NCBI GenBank assembly: GCA_910583995.1
Contig: CAJTYW010000009.1
Coordinates: 1-64,000 of the forward strand
Direction of reading: 5' to 3'
Length of the DNA stretch: 64,000 bases
Source: an uncultured Christensenella sp.
GTDB taxonomy: Bacteria; Bacillota; Clostridia; Christensenellales; UBA3700
Position 1 is the stretch's first letter; each line of letters starts with the position of its first letter. The translations under genes were made by a program, and so were the position numbers. Shown one piece after another: positions 1 to 7,560 of the stretch. A model generated the notes under the pieces. It had not been told where the DNA came from, did not search any database, and saw only the letters and a list, made by a program, of their open reading frames with translations.

Positions 1-74
1 TATAATATGTACATAGATATATTTATTCTATGTACTCTTTTTTTACATTTCTAACGGCTATTTTTGCTATTTAC

Positions 75-91
75 CCCCGATTTTTGAATGG
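75..91 (+). repeat. Dispersed CCGATTTTTG element, copy 1
   Basis: Contains CCCCGATTTTTGAATGG, close to the copy at 1624-1642 (CGATTTTTAAATGG). It is one of about ten short intergenic copies of an element centred on ATACCGATTTTTG. The rest of 1-141 is AT-rich with no gene seen. Confidence 0.45.
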
Positions 92-141
92 AATATTGTA
101 TAAAACAACTAAATTTAAAAATAAAAACTTTACAAATAAAT

Positions 142-173
142 AAGCGGTATAAAACACGAGTTTTATACCGCTT
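142..173. terminator. Perfect 14-bp hairpin downstream of the GH16 gene
   Basis: Arms AAGCGGTATAAAAC and GTTTTATACCGCTT enclose the loop ACGA. It lies about 110 bases past the stop of the leftward GH16 gene. There is only a weak T-tract on either side, so terminator function is likely but not certain. Confidence 0.6.
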
Positions 174-285
174 GATAATATGGTTATTTTTAAATTTTCC
201 AATAACTTTCAAGAAAGTTTTTGGCTTGAATAGGCATTTTTTAATTTGCTATTTTTAATACAAATCGTATTATAAACCATTCAGT

Positions 286-1488
286 TTAGTTTGCCTTATC
301 GTAATCACTCTTGAAGTGACTTTCAAAATTATTTGCTTTAGAGTAAGGTTTGCCATCAATAGAAGGGGCAATACATTTTTCATAATTTACATTTTGGTAA
401 ACTTTTATATACTCTACTTCCATATTTGCAAAACCATCGTGACTAAATTGTCCAATTCGTTGTCCGTGTGGTCCCCAGCCATCGCCTGCATCAATTTCGT
501 TTGTAAATCTTAAAAATTCAGGAACCTTGCATACGCCACCTGCATTTGTTGCCCAAGTTGCTATATCGTCTATAAAGAAAATGTAGCAATCAGGAGTCCA
601 AAGCAATGCAAATTTATGGAATTTGCCGTCATATAAATTTTGTTCTAACTTGCCGATATGTCCTGCAGTTTTACCGCTTTCGCCATAGCCATTCCATAGC
701 AAAGCGTGACCCATTCTTGACATTTTGTCATTGTCTTTTCTGAAAGCTGACTCATAAACATCTATTTCTGTACCATCTACTCCATCAAAGCCTATTTCTC
801 TCATTTCATTGCCTTGCAACCAAAAAGCAGACCACATTCCGTCTTTATCAGGGAATTTTATGCTTGTTTCATAATATCCAAACGCTTGTCCCCAAAGAAT
901 ATTGCTTGAATATTGTCTTTTTCCGTCTGCTGTACTGCTTACTACTTCTTTTCTTGTTTCAAAACCACCGGTAAAGCGGCCTTTTGTATATCCGTAGCTA
1001 TTGCAAACTTCGCAATTATGGCTATCAAGATAACCTGCTTTTACAATCGCCTTGCCGTCTTTTACAGATACCATTTCACTACACCAGTAGTTTGAATATT
1101 CAGGGTGACTTTTTTTGTTACTCTCCCATCTTATATCGTGCCTTGATGTAGCCCAAATTTCAGGATTCAATCCGCTGTTCTCATTATAAGTCACATCAAA
1201 GTTATCAATAAGTGTTGGATACCAACCTTCATCATTAATTAGTTTTTCTTCAGTTTCATTATACAAATATGTATCATCACTAATTTTGCTCAAGTTTATA
1301 AAATCAGAAACTTTAAGTTTTGTAATATCTACATTATCTGTATTTGCCATTCTGTTTAAAGCCATAAATTCCCAACCATTAAGCGTAAAAGCGTCATAGC
1401 TAGGCTTGCCACAACTGACCAATAAAATTGCCGATGCAACTACAACTAGAAACACACTAATAATCATTAATACCTTTTTACTTTTCAT
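286..1488 (-). CDS. GH16 family glycoside hydrolase lipoprotein
   Basis: Secreted, lipid-anchored retaining glycoside hydrolase of family GH16, the family of laminarinases, lichenases and related endo-glucanases/galactanases. The exact polysaccharide cannot be read from sequence. Residues 1-26 are a signal peptide ending in the lipobox LVSC (lipidated Cys26), so the enzyme should sit outside the membrane. The GH16 catalytic motif EIDVYE is at 241-246; by family precedent E241 is the nucleophile and E246 the acid/base. A Trp-rich strand (GMWSAFWLQG, 217-226) precedes it, as in other members. The 400 residues exceed a bare GH16 domain by about 100 residues, which lie N-terminal and are not recognised. 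It is monocistronic and divergent from the GPH symporter, which may import products of such enzymes (inference). Confidence 0.9.
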   Translation of the reverse strand: MKSKKVLMIISVFLVVVASAILLVSCGKPSYDAFTLNGWEFMALNRMANTDNVDITKLKVSDFINLSKISDDTYLYNETEEKLINDEGWYPTLIDNFDVTYNENSGLNPEIWATSRHDIRWESNKKSHPEYSNYWCSEMVSVKDGKAIVKAGYLDSHNCEVCNSYGYTKGRFTGGFETRKEVVSSTADGKRQYSSNILWGQAFGYYETSIKFPDKDGMWSAFWLQGNEMREIGFDGVDGTEIDVYESAFRKDNDKMSRMGHALLWNGYGESGKTAGHIGKLEQNLYDGKFHKFALLWTPDCYIFFIDDIATWATNAGGVCKVPEFLRFTNEIDAGDGWGPHGQRIGQFSHDGFANMEVEYIKVYQNVNYEKCIAPSIDGKPYSKANNFESHFKSDYDKAN

Positions 1489-1623
1489 ATTAACCAGCCT
1501 ATTAATTTTATTTTAGTATAGTATAACACATAATAAAAAATTTTTCAACCCTTAATTTTTATAACCACATAGCCTATATGATTTTAGCGCTATAGTAAAA
1601 TATAAAAAATTATTTTTCCAAAT

Positions 1624-1642
1624 AATACCGATTTTTAAATGG
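1624..1642 (+). repeat. Dispersed ATACCGATTTTTG element, copy 2
   Basis: AATACCGATTTTTAAATGG lies between the divergent GH16 and GPH symporter genes, upstream of the predicted symporter promoter. Confidence 0.5.
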
Positions 1643-1692
1643 TTTTTTTTAAATTATATTATTATATTTCACGCTCAATTTAAAATTGCATA

Positions 1693-1721
1693 TTTACTTT
1701 TTATTATTTTTAATATATAAT
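1693..1721 (+). promoter_or_regulatory. Predicted sigma-A promoter of the GPH symporter
   Basis: TTTACT at 1693-1698, 17-base spacer, TATAAT at 1716-1721, about 40 bases before the ATG. Confidence 0.55.
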
Positions 1722-1760
1722 AAAGACATATAAATTTTTATAGATAAGGATTAGGGGATT

Positions 1761-4493
1761 ATGGCAAAGACAAATTTTAAACTTTCAATGCAACAAAACT
1801 TTGGCAGACTCAAAGGCGTTGCGGGCGATGTTTACACCGATGTAACATCGCATTGGAGCAAACCGAAAAAAGGCAATTACCTGTCCTATAAAGAAATCGC
1901 AGCTTATTCCGTAGGCGGAATGGGACAAAGTATGATTGCTTACTTTATAGGTCAATTAGGATTTAGTGCTTCAAGTATGTTACTTGCCGCAACTATAGGT
2001 TTGCGTCCTATGCATATTCAGACAATGATGACAATTCAAACTATTTTGAATGTTCTATTTTTTGTCATAAGAGGCAAACTTGTAGACAACACACGTACTA
2101 AATGGGGAAGATTTAGACCTTACATAGCAGTTATGGGCATACCACTCGTTATATTATCGGTAGTATATTTATTCCTACCATTTGAAACGATGACATATAT
2201 GCAAAAATTAATTGCGACCTTTGCTTTTGGTATTTCGATATCAATGCTATCACCTTTACTTACCGATACCTTTGGCGAATTAGGCAGTTGTATGACACCA
2301 AATACTGTTGAGAGAACAAAAATGTACACTATATTTTCCATTGCGTTCTCTTTTGCTCCGACAGTTTACAACTTTTTAGTGCCAATACTAAGTAAGTTTA
2401 CAGGTGAATTTGTAAATATTGCTACATATCGTTATGTAATAGCACCTGTCGGAATAATTGGTTTAGTTTTAGTTTTGTTTGCAGCAATCGGTTGCAAGGA
2501 AAGAGTTGTTACAGCAGAAAGTTATGTTCAAAAAGTAAGCATAGTTAAAGGCTGTGTAGCTGTATGGAAAAACAAGTATTGGTGGATAAGAACAGTTTCT
2601 GGATTTGTTGGTTTTCTTGAAGGTGCAAACACAGTATTGTTTTTATGGATATATCAATACAGCACGCAAGATATGACAACTTATGCTTTTCTTACAACAA
2701 TAATGGGTACGGCTTCGTTTATAGCAATGATATCCACTCCTTTCCTTTTATCAAAACTCGGCAATAGAGATATGCTGTTATTCCATAATGGCGTAAATAT
2801 AATCTTTGTAATTGGTATGCTTACTACTTACAAAGTGCCTTTACTATTCTTTTTATTTATGTATCTTAACACTGCTGTAAACAATACGTTTATGGTTTAC
2901 GGACCTGTGCACGCTGCCGATGTTAAAGACTCTATTCAGTATCAGTCAGGTTTTCGTGTTGATTTTACACTAGGTGCTGCGGGTATGATAGCAATGCCTA
3001 TAACAATTGCAACAGGTTATTTCATTCCGTTTGTATACGAATCAATGGGACTAACCTTTAACCTAAATGTATTGTATGACCCGCTTATAAGAAATAATTT
3101 GTTTTATATTCTTTGCCTACTTTCTATTTTAGGTGCAGCATTAAATTTGATTCCGTTTTTCTTTTATTCTTTATCAAGAGAAAAACATCGTACAATCTAT
3201 ACCGCTTTAAAATACAGAGCTGTTAATAATAACTATGCTAACGGAAAAATTGACTACAGAGATATAAAAGAAGTTGTCGAACTATATAACGAAATGATTG
3301 GCTACAAAAATGCTCCTACACCTATTTTGAAAGAAGCAAGAGCTGCAATCAAAAAAGCACGCAAAACAGTTGTTACAGACCAAATGATTGAAAACTCTGC
3401 TTATAGCGATATGGAAAAAGCACAAGCAATCAAACTAATCAAAAAAGAACTTATAAAAGCAGCTAAAAACAACTTGACAGAAAGCAAAAAGATTTCAGAA
3501 TATAAAAAAGCTATTGAAGAAATTTTTATTCCTGAAATCACAAAATATAATAAACCTTTAATGATTGCAAAAGTGCAAATGGCTGAGCAAATTTATTCTG
3601 CTTGCGATAGCAGCGTTATTGATTTGTTAAATTTAGAGAAAATCGATTTGCCGTCTACACTTTCACTTGACAAGAAAGAAATTGCAAAATTAACAAAACA
3701 GCATAAAAAATTAAATGCAAAACTTGTTAAAACTAAAAAATTAATTGCTAAAAAGTATCCAAACGGATTAGCTATTGACTACTGGCAAATTCTACAAGAT
3801 GCTTTAGATGAAACTCCTGTGACTAACGAAGAGAAATTCCAAACAAATCGTAGAATCAAAAAAGCTAGAAAAAATTATGAAAAATTCCAAAAGCATTTTA
3901 GCATTTACTTTGATGCTAAACAGCTATATTGTGACAGCAATGCAAGTACACACTATGACAACTACATTGCAGCATTGTATGAAACAGCTTGCATAGAGTC
4001 AGATAAATTAGATGCAGAAGATAATGCTAAAACAAGAGCTAATACTGCCGCACAAAAAGCTGACATTTACTATATCAAGTGCAAAAAAGACCACGCTAAA
4101 AAAGAAAAAGCTGCAATTAAAGTTGCAAAGAAAGCAAATGTGGAATACACACCTACTGAATTTGACCCTAAAGTATATGGTATTGACGAAAATGGTTACG
4201 CATTAAAAGAGACTGGCGACGAATTAGAGTCTTTACTTGATTTGTTAGCGGCAAAACGAGCTTTACAAAAAGCACAAAAAGATTATGACAAATCTATTAA
4301 AGCTTTGATAAAACAAGATAAAGGCTTTACACCTGAGCCATTTAATCCAAGCGACTACAATATTGACGAGCTTGGCTATCCACTTGTAAAAGAACAAGCT
4401 GAAATAGACGAAGATTTGTCAGCTTTAACAGAAAATGAAGTTGCTGAAATTTCAGAAAACAAAGAAATAATAAACGATAAGGAGAATAAATAA
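1761..4493 (+). CDS. GPH-type MFS sugar:cation symporter with long C-terminal tail
   Basis: Membrane symporter of the glycoside-pentoside-hexuronide:cation (GPH) branch of the major facilitator superfamily. The first ~485 residues hold about 12 hydrophobic segments and the family loop signature GKLVDNTRTKWGRFRPY (105-121; D109, GRFRP 116-120). GPH proteins are usually about 450-500 residues; this one has 910. The extra ~420 residues are hydrophilic, rich in Lys, Ala and Glu, and predicted helical/coiled coil, so presumably cytosolic. They end in two copies of a motif, TP-x2-F-x-P-x2-Y-x-I-D-E-x-GY-x-L, at 796-815 and 856-875, exactly 60 residues apart. No PTS IIA-like regulatory domain is recognised in the tail. 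The stop overlaps the next gene by one base (TAATG), implying coupled translation. Substrate unknown. Confidence 0.85.
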   Translation: MAKTNFKLSMQQNFGRLKGVAGDVYTDVTSHWSKPKKGNYLSYKEIAAYSVGGMGQSMIAYFIGQLGFSASSMLLAATIGLRPMHIQTMMTIQTILNVLFFVIRGKLVDNTRTKWGRFRPYIAVMGIPLVILSVVYLFLPFETMTYMQKLIATFAFGISISMLSPLLTDTFGELGSCMTPNTVERTKMYTIFSIAFSFAPTVYNFLVPILSKFTGEFVNIATYRYVIAPVGIIGLVLVLFAAIGCKERVVTAESYVQKVSIVKGCVAVWKNKYWWIRTVSGFVGFLEGANTVLFLWIYQYSTQDMTTYAFLTTIMGTASFIAMISTPFLLSKLGNRDMLLFHNGVNIIFVIGMLTTYKVPLLFFLFMYLNTAVNNTFMVYGPVHAADVKDSIQYQSGFRVDFTLGAAGMIAMPITIATGYFIPFVYESMGLTFNLNVLYDPLIRNNLFYILCLLSILGAALNLIPFFFYSLSREKHRTIYTALKYRAVNNNYANGKIDYRDIKEVVELYNEMIGYKNAPTPILKEARAAIKKARKTVVTDQMIENSAYSDMEKAQAIKLIKKELIKAAKNNLTESKKISEYKKAIEEIFIPEITKYNKPLMIAKVQMAEQIYSACDSSVIDLLNLEKIDLPSTLSLDKKEIAKLTKQHKKLNAKLVKTKKLIAKKYPNGLAIDYWQILQDALDETPVTNEEKFQTNRRIKKARKNYEKFQKHFSIYFDAKQLYCDSNASTHYDNYIAALYETACIESDKLDAEDNAKTRANTAAQKADIYYIKCKKDHAKKEKAAIKVAKKANVEYTPTEFDPKVYGIDENGYALKETGDELESLLDLLAAKRALQKAQKDYDKSIKALIKQDKGFTPEPFNPSDYNIDELGYPLVKEQAEIDEDLSALTENEVAEISENKEIINDKENK

Positions 4494-5452
4494 TGAAAAA
4501 ACGCTTGATAATTTTTAGTTTAATAATCATTGTGCTTGCGGCAAGTTTATTTTCCCTTACCGCTTGTGCCCCGTTAAAAAATGGTGATGCCTTTGATATT
4601 CTGCGTGAAGCTTACGAAAATTCAACTGGATTGAAAGAAGGTAGTAGATGGGGTGAAATTTATTACTATCAGGAGCAGATAAAAGAAAAAGCATATCTTG
4701 ATGACAATGGCAATAGTGTAAACGGATACCAAAACACTCTTTCAGTTAATGTGCATTGTAAAAGCGATGACAATTGTAATTACTTTTTAGATAAAGATTA
4801 CACAGCTCAAGTGGAAGAAAAATTTTATACTGAAACAATTGATAAAACAGAAAAAACATTGATAAATTTTGTAGGTTCTAACAACATTTATGCAGTAAAT
4901 AATAAAAATAGCGTCCCTTCCCTTTTTATAACAAAAACAAATCAACAAAAAGGTGAAGAAAAGTATACACAAACAAATGTTCCACCAAAAGCTTTCACTT
5001 CAAGTGATTGGTTTAAACCATATACCCTTCAAAGCAAATTAAGTGTACTTGGCGATTTAACACTAAACGATATAGAGTTCGTTGATACAAAAGAAGCCAA
5101 AAATGGTAAAGAAAAGATATTTATGTCAACAAAATTATCTTTTAAAATTAAAGATAGCTATTTTGAAAGTCACCCAGAAGCAAAAATTTTGGACGGAAAT
5201 TTTGTATATGTCGAAATAGTAAATGTTTCATTATTATCAAAACAATCTGACTACAGAATAAGTAATTTGTATGTTTATAAAACAGAAACTGTTGGAAACT
5301 CCGACCTACTAAAACTTGATTACGAGAGTTATGTTTTAAATATAAGTTACTTAGGTCCTAACATTAATCCTATCGATTCTAAAGACTTTACTGCAAAATC
5401 AGATTTGTTTGACACAAAACTTATTAATCCTAATTATCTTTTTAAACCTTAA
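4493..5452 (+). CDS. Lipoprotein coupled to the GPH symporter
   Basis: Predicted lipoprotein of 319 residues with no recognised domain. It has a signal peptide with lipobox LTAC (Cys25) and a polar, strand-rich mature part anchored on the outer face of the membrane. Its ATG overlaps the symporter stop by one base (TAATG), so the two are almost certainly made together. Linkage to a sugar symporter suggests a surface accessory role for uptake, such as glycan capture, but nothing in the sequence proves it. A strong terminator follows at 5475-5508, so the operon has two genes. Confidence 0.75.
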   Translation: MKKRLIIFSLIIIVLAASLFSLTACAPLKNGDAFDILREAYENSTGLKEGSRWGEIYYYQEQIKEKAYLDDNGNSVNGYQNTLSVNVHCKSDDNCNYFLDKDYTAQVEEKFYTETIDKTEKTLINFVGSNNIYAVNNKNSVPSLFITKTNQQKGEEKYTQTNVPPKAFTSSDWFKPYTLQSKLSVLGDLTLNDIEFVDTKEAKNGKEKIFMSTKLSFKIKDSYFESHPEAKILDGNFVYVEIVNVSLLSKQSDYRISNLYVYKTETVGNSDLLKLDYESYVLNISYLGPNINPIDSKDFTAKSDLFDTKLINPNYLFKP

Positions 5453-5474
5453 TTATTAAAACTAAATAATAAAA

Positions 5475-5508
5475 CAAAATACGCAAGTTTTAACACTTGC
5501 GTATTTTG
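5475..5508 (+). terminator. Intrinsic terminator after the symporter-lipoprotein operon
   Basis: 14-bp perfect stem CAAAATACGCAAGT / ACTTGCGTATTTTG with a 6-base loop (TTTAAC), 22 bases past the stop codon. Confidence 0.8.
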
Positions 5509-5645
5509 CTGTACAATTTTTGAAGTTATGCCTTCATTTTTAAAGCGTTTACGTAAAACCATTCGGTTTTTTGCCTATGTCAAACCCAACTTTTTACAAT
5601 TCTATACCGAAAAACTTGGTATTTTTATATATTATACACCCAATT

Positions 5646-5674
5646 ATTCGGTTTTGTCAAGTATTGAACCGAAT
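5646..5674. promoter_or_regulatory. Inverted repeat ATTCGGTT-N13-AACCGAAT, possible operator
   Basis: The 403-base gap 5453-5855 before the XRE gene holds the preceding terminator, this perfect inverted repeat (5646-5653 / 5667-5674), a second symmetric site TACC-N9-GGTA at about 5605-5622, and a half-site AACCATTCGGTT near 5557. The repeated CGGTT/AACCG half-sites suggest binding by the regulator encoded next door. No convincing promoter is seen; a weak TTTAAT-17-GATAAT lies at 5761-5789. Confidence 0.4.
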
Positions 5675-5855
5675 ATTTTGGTATTTTGTAGTAAATAATA
5701 GAATTACGTCATTTTATCTGCAAAAATTATTATTTTTTAATCGTGTATTTAATTTATTATTTTAATCATTTTAATAAATTAAAGATAATAAAGTAGCAAA
5801 TAAATGATGTGATAAAAATTATTCTTTTAATTTTATTTGCAGATAGGAGAAAATT

Positions 5856-6197
5856 ATGGAATATCACAATAAACTTAAAGAACTTAGAACTACAAATGGC
5901 TTGTATCAAAAAACTATTGCCGAAAAAATCGGTGTTGCAACAAACACTTACCAATCTTGGGAGCGTGGGCTTACTCAACCAGATATATTTAACCTTATTA
6001 AATTAAGTACTGTTTACAATTGTTCTGTAGACTATATTATCGGAAATGAATCTGAAGACGGAAGAATTATGATAACAAATGGTTTAAGCGAAGACGAAAA
6101 TGCTTTAATTAACATTGTAAAACAGCTTAGTATAAAAGATAAAAGTATATTGTATGATATGGCAATGATTATGCTTAAAGCCAAAAATGCAAAATAA
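5856..6197 (+). CDS. XRE-family transcriptional regulator
   Basis: Small DNA-binding protein of 113 residues. The N-terminal ~65 residues form a Cro/CI-type helix-turn-helix (NKLKELRTTNGL, then KTIAEKIGVATNTYQSWERG, ending SVDYIIGN). The remaining ~45 residues are helical and may dimerise. The start has a clear Shine-Dalgarno (AGGAG, 8 bases upstream). It is probably a repressor acting on the CGGTT/AACCG sites in its own upstream region (inference). The next gene is 84 bases downstream with its own promoter. There are no phage genes around, so it looks like a housekeeping or stress regulator rather than a prophage repressor. Confidence 0.8.
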   Translation: MEYHNKLKELRTTNGLYQKTIAEKIGVATNTYQSWERGLTQPDIFNLIKLSTVYNCSVDYIIGNESEDGRIMITNGLSEDENALINIVKQLSIKDKSILYDMAMIMLKAKNAK

Positions 6198-6213
6198 AAA
6201 CTACACCTACCAG

Positions 6214-6242
6214 TTGCAATAAATGGCAGTTTATGTTATACT
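6214..6242 (+). promoter_or_regulatory. Predicted extended -10 promoter of the NimA-like gene
   Basis: TTGCAA at 6214-6219, 17-base spacer, TATACT at 6237-6242, preceded by TGT (extended -10). Confidence 0.6.
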
Positions 6243-6281
6243 TTTTTTAAAATAAGCTTTTGTTAAAGTATAAGGTGTGTT

Positions 6282-6749
6282 ATGAGAAAAAGCAATAGAG
6301 AAATAACAAATATTGATGAGATAATTGATATTATCACAAATGTAAGTACAATTAGACTAGGGTTTAACGATACCCCCTACCCTTATGTAGTGCCTGTATC
6401 TTTTGGTTTTGATTTTAATGGTGAAAAACTAAACTTTTATTTCCACGGAGCTTGTGCCGGCAAAAAAGTTGAACTTATAAACACAAATCCAAATGTTTGT
6501 GTGGAAGGAGACATTTTTCACCGCTATTTAGATACCATAAAATCTGTTACTTGTTTGTATGAAAGTTTTATTGCTTATGGAAAATGCACTAAACTATCTG
6601 ACGAAGATGCAATTTATGGGTTAAATCAAATATTAAAGCATTGCAATTATGCAAATCATTATTTTAATCCTGAAGTTTTGCCAATTTTAAATGTTTATAA
6701 AATAGAAATTAATAGCATAACCGCAAAACACAGAACAAAAAACAATTAA
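6282..6749 (+). CDS. Pyridoxamine 5'-phosphate oxidase-like flavin protein (NimA-like)
   Basis: Cytosolic split-barrel flavin-binding protein of 155 residues, of the PNPOx-like/NimA group that includes 5-nitroimidazole reductases. Visible hallmarks are the N-terminal strand TIRLGFNDTPYPYVVPVSFGFDF, then LNFYFHGACAGKKVELI with the Gly-Lys cofactor-binding turn, then NPNVCVEGDIFH. Length is normal for the family. It has its own promoter, and the following gene is a tRNA. The family has mixed functions (flavin or heme binding, reductase), so the reaction is uncertain; nitroimidazole resistance should not be assumed. Confidence 0.75.
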   Translation: MRKSNREITNIDEIIDIITNVSTIRLGFNDTPYPYVVPVSFGFDFNGEKLNFYFHGACAGKKVELINTNPNVCVEGDIFHRYLDTIKSVTCLYESFIAYGKCTKLSDEDAIYGLNQILKHCNYANHYFNPEVLPILNVYKIEINSITAKHRTKNN

Positions 6750-6805
6750 TATTGTATTTATATATTTAATATAGATAAATTTTTAAATAACAATTACCTA
6801 TTTAC

Positions 6806-6834
6806 TTGACAATAGCATAAATATTGTATATACT
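6806..6834 (+). promoter_or_regulatory. Consensus promoter of tRNA-Arg
   Basis: TTGACA at 6806-6811, 17-base spacer, TATACT at 6829-6834, 21 bases before the tRNA. Confidence 0.8.
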
Positions 6835-6855
6835 TTTTAGGTAAACAGAATAAAT

Positions 6856-6932
6856 GGACGATTAGCTCAGCTGGATAGAGCGTTGCGCTACGGACGCAAA
6901 GGTCAGGGGTTCGAATCCCTTATCGTTCACCA
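6856..6932 (+). tRNA. tRNA-Arg (anticodon ACG)
   Basis: A 77-nt cloverleaf with encoded CCA. The acceptor stem is GGACGAT/ATCGTTC with one G-U pair. The D arm is GCTC/GAGC. The anticodon stem TTGCG/CGCAA has loop CTACGGA, giving anticodon ACG (read as ICG after deamination). The T arm AGGGG/CCCTT has loop TTCGAAT. It stands alone with a consensus promoter and downstream terminators. Confidence 0.97.
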
Positions 6933-6966
6933 AAAATACACATATCGCAGTGTATTTGTAACTTTT

Positions 6967-6990
6967 AGGGAGCTAAAACGCTCCCTTTCG
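6967..6990 (+). terminator. First terminator after tRNA-Arg
   Basis: AGGGAGC / GCTCCCT stem with loop TAAAAC, followed by TTTCGTCTTT. Confidence 0.65.
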
Positions 6991-7014
6991 TCTTTAAAAT
7001 TTACATTTCTTACT

Positions 7015-7051
7015 ATTATTTTGGCTGTTTTTAGCCAAAATAATTTTTTTT
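7015..7051 (+). terminator. Second, strong terminator after tRNA-Arg
   Basis: 12-bp perfect stem ATTATTTTGGCT / AGCCAAAATAAT with loop GTTTTT and a run of eight T. Confidence 0.85.
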
Positions 7052-7062
7052 GTGCGTTTATA

Positions 7063-7110
7063 AGAGTCAAAACAAGAGTCAGAATGAGAGTCAAACTCCC
7101 TTGCCGTTCA
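7063..7110 (+). repeat. Three 12-bp direct repeats plus partial copy of the tRNA 3' end
   Basis: AGAGTCA occurs at 7063, 7075 and 7087 with exact 12-base period (units AGAGTCAAAACA, AGAGTCAGAATG, AGAGTCAAACTC). Directly after it, CCCTTGCCGTTCA (7098-7110) matches 11 of 13 bases of the tRNA-Arg 3' end, CCCTTATCGTTCA (6918-6930). This looks like a decayed attachment site of an integrative element: integrase arm-type repeats beside a duplicated core. The rest of 7111-7420 is AT-rich with nothing recognised. Confidence 0.4.
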
Positions 7111-7424
7111 TATCATTTATTAATGCGATATTTTTTTGCTGATATTTTATGAATTTGCAAAATTTTTGAGCAGGTTTAGCCTAAATTTTGCCAAAATATG
7201 ACAAGATATTTTGCCTATTGCCATTTTTTGGTAATTATAGTTATAAAATAGTAATCATTATCACTTTTTACATAAATTTTTCTTTGCAATATCCAAAACA
7301 TTTGATTTTGAATATTTATATGAATAATAATAACTGAAAGTTTTTTAGATTTCACAAAAGGTATCATTTTTAGTAAAATTTATCAAAAAACAGGCATAAA
7401 AACTTTACATAAATTTTTACTTAA

Positions 7425-7483
7425 AAACTATATCTTGTGGTCAAATTGGCAAAATCACAAAAAATGACCACAATATATTGATT
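7425..7483. promoter_or_regulatory. Pair of NrdR-like boxes upstream of nrdDG
   Basis: AAACTATATCTTGTGG (7425-7440) and, as its inverted counterpart, CCACAATATATTGATT (7468-7483). Both resemble the NrdR box consensus ACACwATATATwGTGT. Start-to-start spacing of 43 bp is about four helical turns. The second box abuts the -35 element. NrdR represses ribonucleotide reductase genes in many bacteria; nrdR itself is not in this window. Confidence 0.65.
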
Positions 7484-7490
7484 TTATCTC

Positions 7491-7519
7491 TTGACAAGTA
7501 ATATAATTTGATGTATACT
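7491..7519 (+). promoter_or_regulatory. Consensus promoter of nrdDG
   Basis: TTGACA at 7491-7496, 17-base spacer, TATACT at 7514-7519. An inverted repeat TGTATACT (7512-7519) / AGTATACA (7534-7541) overlaps the -10 and the likely start site. It could be an extra operator or a 5' hairpin. Confidence 0.8.
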
Positions 7520-7560
7520 GAATGAGCAATGTTAGTATACAATAGAAAAGGAGAAATTTT

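Noticed and set aside
6883..7152. 89-codon open frame starting inside tRNA-Arg
   Set aside because: It begins in the tRNA and runs through two terminators; no protein character.
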